Assembly: GCA_030145005.1 (NCBI GenBank)
Contig: JAQYWJ010000053.1
Coordinates: 1 to 11,292, forward strand
Direction: 5' to 3'
DNA from: Desulfobacter sp.
Lineage (GTDB): Bacteria; Desulfobacterota; Desulfobacteria; Desulfobacterales; Desulfobacteraceae
DNA: 11,292 nt
Part shown: piece after piece, positions 1-5,733 of the stretch
How positions within the stretch are numbered: position 1 is the first letter of the stretch
Layout of the letters: each line of letters starts with the position of its first letter
The notes under the pieces: generated by a model
The model's database searches: none
Told to the model about the DNA's origin: nothing
The model's input: only the letters and a program-made list of their open reading frames with translations
Program-made: the position numbers and the translations under genes

Positions 1-1
1 C

Positions 2-1738
2 TTTAATTATGAAAAACGGCTGAAGTATTACGGTGCGCTATGGGGCGGTGTTGCCCTGACCGTCATTACCTTTTTCATCCTTGTAAAAGGGGCCAAAGGG
101 GCCACGTTCATGGATCCACAGATGGTGACATGGATAAAAAGCCACTCGTTTACTATCATGGGCGGTATTTTCATAATCTCAGCCATCATCCTTCAAATTC
201 TTATCAGCGCATTCAAAATAAATATTCTTAAACCCATTGTCCTTGTGGGTACGTTTGCTCTGGCCATGGCTTTTGCAGCCAACGATCTTGTCAATTTTAT
301 CGGTGTCCCCCTGGCAGGCCTGAATGCCTTCAAAACAGCTCTGGCCTCATCTGATCCCTTGAACATCACCATGGGGGCACTGGGGGGAAAAGTTCACACC
401 CAGACCTTTATTATGCTCATTGCAGGCACCATCATGGTGGTAACCCTGTGGGTATCACGCAAGGCAAGAACAGTAAGCGAAACAGAAATCAGCCTGGGCC
501 AGCAGGATGAAGGCATGGAGCGGTTTGAATCTGTCTGGCTTTCCAGACGCATCGTCAACCTGTTCCACAGCCTGTTTACCTCTGTCAAAGCCATCTCACC
601 GCCCGTCATCGGCAGAATTGTGGCCAGAAGAATCAGCCCGATTCCCGAAGACGCCTATGTCGGGGGAAGGAAAAAACCATCCTTTGATCTGCTGCGTGCC
701 TCTGTGAATCTGATGGTGGCATCTGCCGTGGTCTCCATGGCCACATCCTTGAAACTGCCTTTGTCCACCACCTATGTGACGTTTATGGTCGCCATGGGTT
801 CTTCCTTTTCCGACCAGGCATGGGGCAGGGAAAGCGCCGTATACCGTGTCACCGGCGTTTTAACAGTAATAGGTGGCTGGTTTATGACCGCCCTTATTGC
901 CTTTGTGGCCGCCTTTATCTGCGGCAATATCATCTATCATTTCAAAATGTACGGCGTGGTCTGCCTGATGATTTTTGTATTTTTAATGATCCGCAGAAAC
1001 AAAAAGTACCATGAAGGCCATGAAAAGACCAAAGAGGAGATCACCATTTACCATCTTGAAGAGGTGGAAGATTTCCAGTCTTCTGTTTCAGCAACTTTTG
1101 ACCACATTGCCCTTCATCTTCAAGGCATAAGACTCTCTTTAGGGACTGCGTTTGATGCGCTGTTTCAAGAGGATTTGGACACCTTAAGGGCGCATCGCAG
1201 GAAGGTCAAGCAGTTCCAGGTGCACAGCAATATCATCATTGCAAATATTTTTAAAGTGTTACGGCTCCTGCAGCGTGGGGATCACAAGGGGTCGTTCAAC
1301 TATTACCAGATTATCAGGCGCCTTCAAAAACTTAACGACGGATACAGGGACATAGTGATCAGATCCACCAGGCATGTGGCCAACCGGCACAAGGGGCTTT
1401 TACCGGCCCAGATTGAGGAACTCAAGGAGATCAAAACAGAAATTCTTTACATTCTTGAGCAGGTGGAAATCGCATTCAATAAAAAGGATATCGTGGACTG
1501 CAACCACATCGGTGCAAGGTTCCACTATCTTAGGGACCTTGTGGATGAATACAATGCCAATCAGATTGTAAGGATCAGGGAAGAGTCCTCAAAGACACGT
1601 CTGAGCATCATGTACTACGCCATTTCCGGCAATTGCGTCATGATGGCTAAACAGACTATCAAACTGCTTGAAATATTTAATGAGGCCCTGCCCTCAAAAG
1701 ACGGTACCAATGCCTGCAGAGGCCAGCACATGGATTGA
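2..1738 (+). CDS. PiT-family inorganic phosphate transporter with C-terminal PhoU-like domain (5' end outside window)
   Basis: An inner-membrane phosphate permease of the PiT family, which in known members couples phosphate uptake to an ion gradient. The frame is open from base 2, so the ATG at 110 is internal and the true start lies upstream; 578 codons are visible. Two hydrophobic segments precede the conserved stretch AFAANDLVNFIGVPLAG (around 261-311), the family's GAND-type motif. A second signature, KLPLSTTYVTFMVAMGSS (around 750-810), corresponds to the PVSTTH motif of the second repeat, followed by more membrane helices to about base 1000. The last ~240 residues (after RRNKKYHEGHEKTKEE) are hydrophilic and helical, resembling PhoU/DUF47 regulatory domains that some PiT proteins carry fused. 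The gene is convergent with the next one, 40 bp away, and no clear terminator is visible. Substrate specificity is inferred from family only. Confidence 0.85.
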   Translation, partial: FNYEKRLKYYGALWGGVALTVITFFILVKGAKGATFMDPQMVTWIKSHSFTIMGGIFIISAIILQILISAFKINILKPIVLVGTFALAMAFAANDLVNFIGVPLAGLNAFKTALASSDPLNITMGALGGKVHTQTFIMLIAGTIMVVTLWVSRKARTVSETEISLGQQDEGMERFESVWLSRRIVNLFHSLFTSVKAISPPVIGRIVARRISPIPEDAYVGGRKKPSFDLLRASVNLMVASAVVSMATSLKLPLSTTYVTFMVAMGSSFSDQAWGRESAVYRVTGVLTVIGGWFMTALIAFVAAFICGNIIYHFKMYGVVCLMIFVFLMIRRNKKYHEGHEKTKEEITIYHLEEVEDFQSSVSATFDHIALHLQGIRLSLGTAFDALFQEDLDTLRAHRRKVKQFQVHSNIIIANIFKVLRLLQRGDHKGSFNYYQIIRRLQKLNDGYRDIVIRSTRHVANRHKGLLPAQIEELKEIKTEILYILEQVEIAFNKKDIVDCNHIGARFHYLRDLVDEYNANQIVRIREESSKTRLSIMYYAISGNCVMMAKQTIKLLEIFNEALPSKDGTNACRGQHMD

Positions 1739-1778
1739 TCCTTTTTCATTGAATCAGGAATGCGGCAAAATTGTTTTT

Positions 1779-2363
1779 CTAGAAATCGAACTTAAACCGG
1801 ATTAAGGCTTCTGTTTTTTCACCATCAGAACAAAATCCCATAGCAGCCCGCCCGCCTAAAAAATCGTTCACAGGGCGGCTTGAAATGTCACATTCCACTT
1901 CATGATCTATAAGATGAAACGTGGAAGAAAAGTCAATAATATTTAACCGTGAGTTAAATTCAAGCACCGGAGACATATTATGATCAAGTTCGCCTGAAAA
2001 GGATACGGTCTTGAACGATTTCTTTTCACCATTTTCTGTCTGGGGAATGGTTTTGTCCAAAGCTGAAGCGCTATTGCTAATTGTTTTGCTGTATTCAAAC
2101 CGGAAGTTGCGAATCAAACGCTGTCGGTACTGATTCAAATTTTTAACGATTCGGGTATCTTTAAATAATTGAGCGGCAGCGGACAAGGCTATTTTTTTTG
2201 CTGAAGAATTTTGTTCAGAGGTTTGCCCCCTTGCCAAAGGCGTCGGGTCAGGCGCAGGCCATGAAGAAGGGATAGGGTCTGCTCCGGTTGAGTAACCGGT
2301 CAGGGTGATCAAAAGTATCAAAGCCATCGTCAAGATTTTAAAAATGCTGTTTAAGGAGTTCAT
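1779..2363 (-). CDS. Small exported protein of unknown function
   Basis: I do not recognise this 194-residue protein. It begins with a probable Sec signal peptide: a short N-region with Lys9, a hydrophobic core at about residues 10-22, and a possible cleavage site after STGA (residue 28). A Pro-rich linker follows (about 30-42). The middle is polar and rich in Asn and Ser. The C-terminal third has alternating hydrophobic residues and ends in ALIRFKFDF, an aromatic-terminated strand of the type seen at the end of outer-membrane beta proteins, though the protein looks too short for a full barrel. Two late Cys (in VECDI and GFCSD) could form a disulfide. The start is supported by a strong GAGGAGG Shine-Dalgarno 6-7 nt upstream. 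It stands alone, with a long AT-rich spacer upstream and the phosphate transporter convergent downstream. Likely periplasmic or envelope-associated; no function is assigned. Confidence 0.65.
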   Translation of the reverse strand: MNSLNSIFKILTMALILLITLTGYSTGADPIPSSWPAPDPTPLARGQTSEQNSSAKKIALSAAAQLFKDTRIVKNLNQYRQRLIRNFRFEYSKTISNSASALDKTIPQTENGEKKSFKTVSFSGELDHNMSPVLEFNSRLNIIDFSSTFHLIDHEVECDISSRPVNDFLGGRAAMGFCSDGEKTEALIRFKFDF

Positions 2364-2504
2364 AAATCCTCCTCTTGCTTGGTCGGGCGGCCTTTATACG
2401 TTTAATCCGGGCCGACCGTGTTTAAATTTTCCATTAGTCCTCGCATGAACTGATTCAAAATTGGATTCCCGGGTCCTTAAAGGGAGAAGGGGTAATACAA
2501 TAGT

Positions 2505-2662
2505 GGTATATAATCCAATATCTTCGCCAATTTCAAAAATGGATTAAAACTACTTAAATCTTGAAATATAACCTATTGATTTTATTTGATCTAAAAATTA
2601 TTTTTTGAATAAAAACCATAAAAAATGTAATTTGGCGAAGATATTAATAATCCTATTATACC
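2505..2662. repeat. AT-rich segment bounded by inverted repeats (possible MITE or paired regulatory site)
   Basis: A perfect 14-bp inverted repeat, AATATCTTCGCCAA at 2517-2530 and its complement at 2632-2645, is separated by 101 bp of very AT-rich sequence. The similarity extends imperfectly outward, with GGTATA at 2505-2510 matched by TATACC at 2657-2662 and short indels between. This gives imperfect terminal repeats of about 26-30 bp around a 158-bp unit with no coding capacity. I see no clear target-site duplication. It could be a non-autonomous mobile element, or two binding sites of one regulator upstream of the exported-protein gene. Confidence 0.45.
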
Positions 2663-2684
2663 TTTTTTAGATTAAAATTCAAGG

Positions 2685-2705
2685 GCGTTGGAAGTTGGCC
2701 AACGC
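2685..2705. other. Small hairpin downstream of the sat terminator
   Basis: GCGTTGG (2685-2691) can pair perfectly with CCAACGC (2699-2705) around a 7-nt loop. It lies 7 bp beyond the main sat terminator stem in the direction of sat transcription and may reinforce 3'-end formation. It lacks its own T tract, so its role is uncertain. Confidence 0.3.
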
Positions 2706-2712
2706 AAAAGCA

Positions 2713-2750
2713 AAAGCGGCCCGTTCCTATAATCAGGAAAGGGCCGCTTT
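2713..2750 (-). terminator. Intrinsic terminator of sat
   Basis: AAAGCGGCCC (2713-2722) pairs perfectly with GGGCCGCTTT (2741-2750). After one G-A mismatch, TTCCT (2724-2728) pairs with AGGAA (2735-2739) around a 6-nt loop. Read on the minus strand, the 3' arm runs into a T-rich tail (CTTTTGCTTTTGC). It lies about 45 bp after the sat stop codon, so it should end the sat transcript. Confidence 0.85.
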
Positions 2751-2794
2751 AATTTACATCACAAAACGGATGTCAGCTAAGGAAAAACCTTCAC

Positions 2795-4072
2795 TTACAT
2801 CTTGGAACCTTCTGCATGGCTCTGCAGTTTTACTTCAACCTTTTCGGTCAGGCTGGCATAGTATTTTCTGAGGATAACCAGAACTTCTTCACGGCCAAAG
2901 TGATCAACAACAGGTTCGTTGTTGGACAGGGCGTGACGCAGTTTGGTACCGGAGAGGATAACACGGTCGTCTTTGCCATGGGGGCAGGTTCTCATGGAAG
3001 CCATGCCGTCGCATTTCTTGCAGTAGAAGGTCCAGTCAATTTTCAGCGGTTCGCACAGCAGGCGTTTTCCGTCGTCTTCGGGCATGGGGATGGCATCAAA
3101 GATTTCCTGTGCTTCAAACAGGGTGTAGAAGTCACCAACGCCGGCATGGTCACGACCGATGATCATTCTGTTAACACCGTAGTTCTGACGGAATGTGGCA
3201 TGCAGCAGGCCTTCACGGGGACCGGCATATCTCATGTCAAGGGGATATCCGCCGTTAATAACGTGCTCGGGTACGAAGTAATCCTGGATCAGACGATCGA
3301 TACATTCGATACGTACGTCTGCGGGGATGTCGCCGGGTTTCAGGTTACCGATCAAAGAATGGATCAGAACGCCGTCGCATACGTCAAGTGCGATCTTGCA
3401 CAGATGCTCATGGGACCTGTGCATGGGATTTCTCAGCTGCATGGAAGCAACATTGGCCCAGCCTTTTTCGTCCATGATAGCGCGGGTTTCTTTGGGGGTC
3501 AGGTAAACGCCTTTGAACTTCTCGGGGAATTCACCTTCGGAGAGAACTTTTACAGGACCTGCCAGGCAGAATTCTTTTCTGGCCATAACCATCTGAACGC
3601 CGGGATGGTCTTCCATGGCGATTTTCCAGAATACGTCATCTTCAGACTCTTCGCCATGACCTTTGTAGACTTTCTCACATTCCCATTTTTTCTCGTCTTC
3701 GGTCATTTCGAATTTTTCTTCGACCTTCATGGTGGCATAGATTTCACCCTCGTTTTCCAGGGTAATTTCATCGCCAACATTGATTTCTGCAGCATCAGCA
3801 GCAGCAGCATCAAGCATAACGGGAACCGGCCAGAAAGTGCCGTCAGCCAGCAGGAAGTCTTCGCAGACGCTTTTCCAGTCAGCTTTGGTGATGAAGCCGT
3901 TCAGCGGAGAAAAACCGCCGATACCCAGCATGATCAGGTCGCCTTTAACCTGGGAAGAAATTTCAATTTTCTTCAGACCTGCGGCTTTTTTCAGTTCAGC
4001 TTCCAGTTCTGCGCCTTCAAGCTTGCAGCATACAAGACCTTTCCCGCCATGGGGTGCAACTAATTTAGACAT
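2795..4072 (-). CDS. sat: Sulfate adenylyltransferase (ATP sulfurylase), dissimilatory type
   Basis: Catalyses ATP + sulfate to adenosine 5'-phosphosulfate (APS) + pyrophosphate in the cytoplasm, the activation step of sulfate respiration; APS then goes to AprAB. The 425-residue length fits the homo-oligomeric prokaryotic Sat. Visible motifs: QLRNPMHRSHE (residues 212-222, nucleotide- and sulfate-binding QxRN and HxxH), GRDHAG (306-311) and ILSGTKLRHAL (372-382). A zinc-type cluster, CKKC (351-354) with Cys363 and a nearby His365, matches the Cys-rich insert known from Archaeoglobus, Thermus and Allochromatium enzymes. No APS-kinase domain is fused. The start is supported by AAGGAG about 10 nt upstream. 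The gene appears monocistronic: a promoter-like spacer precedes it and a strong terminator follows; no apr or qmo genes are in the window. Strongly biased codon use leaves a long open antisense frame, typical of a highly expressed gene. Confidence 0.98.
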   Translation of the reverse strand: MSKLVAPHGGKGLVCCKLEGAELEAELKKAAGLKKIEISSQVKGDLIMLGIGGFSPLNGFITKADWKSVCEDFLLADGTFWPVPVMLDAAAADAAEINVGDEITLENEGEIYATMKVEEKFEMTEDEKKWECEKVYKGHGEESEDDVFWKIAMEDHPGVQMVMARKEFCLAGPVKVLSEGEFPEKFKGVYLTPKETRAIMDEKGWANVASMQLRNPMHRSHEHLCKIALDVCDGVLIHSLIGNLKPGDIPADVRIECIDRLIQDYFVPEHVINGGYPLDMRYAGPREGLLHATFRQNYGVNRMIIGRDHAGVGDFYTLFEAQEIFDAIPMPEDDGKRLLCEPLKIDWTFYCKKCDGMASMRTCPHGKDDRVILSGTKLRHALSNNEPVVDHFGREEVLVILRKYYASLTEKVEVKLQSHAEGSKM

Positions 4073-4114
4073 TTACGTCATTCTCCTTATCTGTGGTTAA
4101 CTACCATTATAGGT

Positions 4115-4141
4115 GTCAGATGCCTTGACCCGGCACCTGAC
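4115..4141 (-). promoter_or_regulatory. Hairpin/inverted repeat in the sat upstream region
   Basis: GTCAGATGCC (4115-4124) and GGCACCTGAC (4132-4141) form a 10-bp stem around a 7-nt loop. In the minus-strand RNA the single mismatch becomes a G-U pair, so it is fully paired in the direction of sat and HAD transcription. No T tract follows, so it is a poor intrinsic terminator. It could be a 5'-UTR stem, a 3'-end stabiliser of the HAD mRNA, or an operator. A TATAAT sequence (minus strand, 4106-4111) follows immediately, but its -35 position lies inside the hairpin and does not match consensus. Confidence 0.35.
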
Positions 4142-4168
4142 TTCAATTTTATTTAAAAATCTCTTAAG

Positions 4169-4196
4169 ATTTAATGATGATTCGCTGATTTGTCAA
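4169..4196 (-). promoter_or_regulatory. Candidate sigma70-type promoter for sat
   Basis: On the minus strand a perfect TTGACA (4191-4196) is followed after 16 bp by TTAAAT (4169-4174, 4 of 6 matches to TATAAT). The -35 box overlaps the stop codon of the HAD gene. Transcription would start near 4162, giving a leader of about 90 nt containing the 4115-4141 hairpin. A start from the TATAAT at 4106-4111 is the alternative, giving a leader of about 27 nt. Confidence 0.35.
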
Positions 4197-4834
4197 GAAT
4201 TATATTTGCTTAACTTTAACAGTTCTCCCACCTCATCCATGGATACTGCATGGGCATGGGCTTCAAGCTCGGGCTGCTTAAATGCAACAAACCAGGTTCC
4301 GGCCGATTCAGCCGCTTTTTTATCGTAAATGGAATCCCCAATGAACACAATCTGCCGGGGCAGCAGCGAGTACGCCCCCATAATTTTTTCAAGCTGATCA
4401 GGGAAGGGTTTGGGATTGGGCACATCAGATGCCGTGACGACAATATCAAATGATTTTCTCAGCTTATGTTCAATAAGTACTTTTCCCATGGTATTTGTTC
4501 GGTTTGTGGCCACACCGCGCACCAGACCTGCCTGCTTTATGGCATCAAGCAACTCAATCAGGCCAGGTTCCATCATCATCAAAGGGATCACGCTTGCATA
4601 GCCAATGCTTTTAATCATGTCGTATACAGGCCGGTGGTCATCCATCTCCGGAAAAAGATATTCAACAGCAGCCGTTACCGTCATCATATGAATATTTATA
4701 AACTGCTCATCGTCAAGGAACGGTTTATTAAAACCGGCCAGGAGATCATTGTAAAATTTACGGTTGGCAAAGGCCGTATCAAACATGACACCGTCGCAGT
4801 CAAACACAACGGCCTTAATTACTGCTGTATTCAT
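4193..4834 (-). CDS. HAD-superfamily hydrolase (phosphoglycolate phosphatase/beta-phosphoglucomutase-like)
   Basis: A cytoplasmic HAD-type phosphatase or phosphomutase of 213 residues; the substrate cannot be read from sequence. Motif I is FDCDGVMFDT (residues 11-20, nucleophile Asp12 and general acid Asp14), motif II is Thr110 in ATNRTNT, motif III is Lys142 in NPKPFPD, and motif IV is FIGDSIYD (164-171; Asp167 and Asp171). The helical insert between motifs I and II is a C1-type cap. I chose the ATG at 4832-4834 over the in-frame upstream ATG at 4921 for three reasons: the motif-I strand then starts where family members start, an AAGGAA ribosome site precedes it, and it begins only 4 nt after the upstream DUF1573 stop. 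The longer form would overlap that gene by 83 nt and add a non-homologous leader. It is probably co-transcribed with, and translationally dependent on, the DUF1573 gene. Confidence 0.9.
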   Translation of the reverse strand: MNTAVIKAVVFDCDGVMFDTAFANRKFYNDLLAGFNKPFLDDEQFINIHMMTVTAAVEYLFPEMDDHRPVYDMIKSIGYASVIPLMMMEPGLIELLDAIKQAGLVRGVATNRTNTMGKVLIEHKLRKSFDIVVTASDVPNPKPFPDQLEKIMGAYSLLPRQIVFIGDSIYDKKAAESAGTWFVAFKQPELEAHAHAVSMDEVGELLKLSKYNS

Positions 4835-4838
4835 TCTG

Positions 4839-5588
4839 TTAAATTCCTTGGGGCTGTTCATTCTTTCCATGTATCCATAAATCACTCTTTTCCATAGGCT
4901 CTGCCTTTTCAAAAATGGCATATACCCTGATTCTCAAATGCGATTTATTGGGGTTGTCTGTTGTCAGTGTAATAAAATCATAAATATCCGCAGGATGATC
5001 GGAATAACAGGAAACCCTGACCTGCCAGTTTTTTTCCCCCTGACCGGGTTTGATCAGCTCAGCCTTTATCTGCTTATTATACCTAAGCTTCATTCCAAGG
5101 ATCTTTAATTCATCCACCTGTATCGGTTCAATTGTGACCACTTCACTTAAGGCCTGGCCGGGAGCCCCGATGAGGTTCACAGTGCTGGGACTGATTTTGA
5201 TAATCTCTTTAATTTTGCCGGTAATTTTTAAATAAAATTTTTTGTTCTCAGGATCATCGGTTTTAACCAAAATATTTTTAATCAACTCACGTCCGCCATA
5301 CCCTGCGGTCTTAACGCCAATGGTGATTTTTCCTTCCCCACCCGGGGGAATCTGCCTGTCATAGGCTTTTTTGTCACAGCCTCAAGGAGGCCGAACACCG
5401 GTAATGTTCAGGGGGGCATCCCCCTGGTTTTTTATTATAAAATCATGGGTTAAAAGCTCTCCTTCAAGCACAGGCTCAAACTCAAAAGAGGGGGCCACCG
5501 GCACGGCGATAGGACCAGCCCAGACATACGCCGGTCCCGCAAAGATAACCAGAAATGCAGAAATGATTATAAAATTAACGTATTTCAT
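4839..5588 (-). CDS. Exported DUF1573-domain protein with in-frame UGA at a conserved Cys: candidate selenoprotein
   Basis: Read through one UGA (5382-5384), this frame encodes 249 residues. Residues 1-24 form a Sec signal peptide with probable cleavage after YVWA. A DUF1573 (Ig-like, ASH-related) domain follows at about 34-135: LEGELLTHDFIIKNQGDAPL, then ITGVRPP-UGA-GCDKKAY, then IPPGGEGKITI, then VKTDDP. The family norm at the UGA is Cys in a C-G-C motif, so residue 69 would be Sec in a Sec-Gly-Cys motif. Residues ~136-249 look like a second, diverged Ig-like domain with one Cys (RVSCYSDHP). Both halves are in frame with family features intact, so ordinary decay looks unlikely. Start: ATG at 5586-5588 with a weak GGATG-type site. 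The HAD gene starts 4 nt after the stop. Alternatives are a pseudogene by one nonsense change (TGC or TGT to TGA) or a base-call error. sel genes are not in this window. DUF1573 identity is fairly sure; selenoprotein status is inference. Confidence 0.6.
5334..5384 (-). promoter_or_regulatory. Possible bacterial SECIS region following the in-frame UGA
   Basis: Two hairpins lie just 3' of the UGA (5382-5384) in the minus-strand RNA. The first has stem GCCU/AGGC (5363-5366 with 5354-5357) and loop AUGAC starting 19 nt after the UGA, a good distance, but the stem is short and no G is in the first two loop bases. The second has stem UUCCCC/GGGGAA (5345-5350 with 5334-5339) and loop CGGGU starting 37 nt after the UGA, with G at loop position 2, at the outer edge of the distance I recall for bacterial SECIS models. 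Bacterial SECIS elements are loosely conserved, so this is compatible with Sec insertion but not proof. Confidence 0.35.
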
Positions 5589-5624
5589 TTTTTTTCATCC
5601 ATCATTTTTTGCCAACAAATAGAG

Positions 5625-5653
5625 AAAATAGCCTATTCAACCCTTAAATTCAA
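5625..5653 (-). promoter_or_regulatory. Candidate promoter of the DUF1573-HAD operon
   Basis: On the minus strand, TTGAAT (5648-5653) and TATTTT (5625-5630) are separated by exactly 17 bp. Each matches 4 of 6 bases of the sigma70 consensus. Transcription would begin about 30 nt before the ATG at 5588. Spacing is good but the boxes are mediocre in AT-rich DNA. Confidence 0.35.
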
Positions 5654-5704
5654 GGGTGCCCATTAATTGCAGATAAAAATCAGGATTACCAATTGGTCAG
5701 GTTC

Positions 5705-5732
5705 AAAAATTTCAGACAAGGCGTTCGGTCTG
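5705..5732 (-). terminator. Weak terminator-like hairpin after pabBC
   Basis: Minus strand: CAGAC (5728-5732) pairs with GTCTG (5713-5717) around a 10-nt loop, followed by AAATTTTT. The stem has only 5 bp, so termination may be partial and some transcription could continue into the DUF1573 gene. Confidence 0.25.
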
Positions 5733-5733
5733 T

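Larger units (their letters stand above)
2364..2794. other. 431-bp gene-free spacer between sat and the exported protein gene
   Basis: No supportable ORF. It contains, from right to left, the sat terminator hairpin (2713-2750), a second small hairpin (2685-2705), an AT-rich segment bounded by inverted repeats (2505-2662), and about 140 bp of moderate-GC leader directly upstream of the exported-protein gene at 2363. The leader holds the Shine-Dalgarno of that gene but no convincing -35/-10 pair that I can identify. Confidence 0.7.
5589..5733. other. 145-bp spacer between the rib/pab operon and the DUF1573-HAD pair
   Basis: This spacer holds a weak terminator-like hairpin near the pabBC end, a perfect 10-bp palindrome ACCAATTGGT (5688-5697), and a promoter-like pair for the DUF1573 gene. 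It also has a 5-bp inverted repeat CCCTT/AAGGG (5641-5645 with 5652-5656) overlapping the -35 box, a possible operator. Confidence 0.45.

Noticed and set aside
2816..4063. 415-codon open frame on the plus strand, antisense to sat
   Set aside because: It is an exact shadow of sat. Biased codon use in a highly expressed gene removes antisense stops; the translation has no recognisable domain and sat itself is certain.
4157..4172. Short AAATCT/AGATTT inverted repeat as a HAD terminator
   Set aside because: The stem is only 6 A/T-rich pairs with no proper T tract after it; too weak to call in AT-rich DNA.
4466..4897. 143-codon plus-strand frame opposite the HAD gene
   Set aside because: Shadow of a clear HAD gene, with no domain and no ribosome site.
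4835..4921. N-terminal extension of the HAD protein to the ATG at 4921
   Set aside because: The extra 29 residues overlap the DUF1573 gene, have no HAD similarity and lack a good ribosome site, while the ATG at 4834 has AAGGAA and fits the fold.
4839..5285. Stand-alone 148-residue protein starting at 5285
   Set aside because: Its Met falls in the middle of the DUF1573 domain, with domain sequence continuing in frame upstream to the UGA. It is the C-terminal part of the 4839-5588 gene, not a separate gene.
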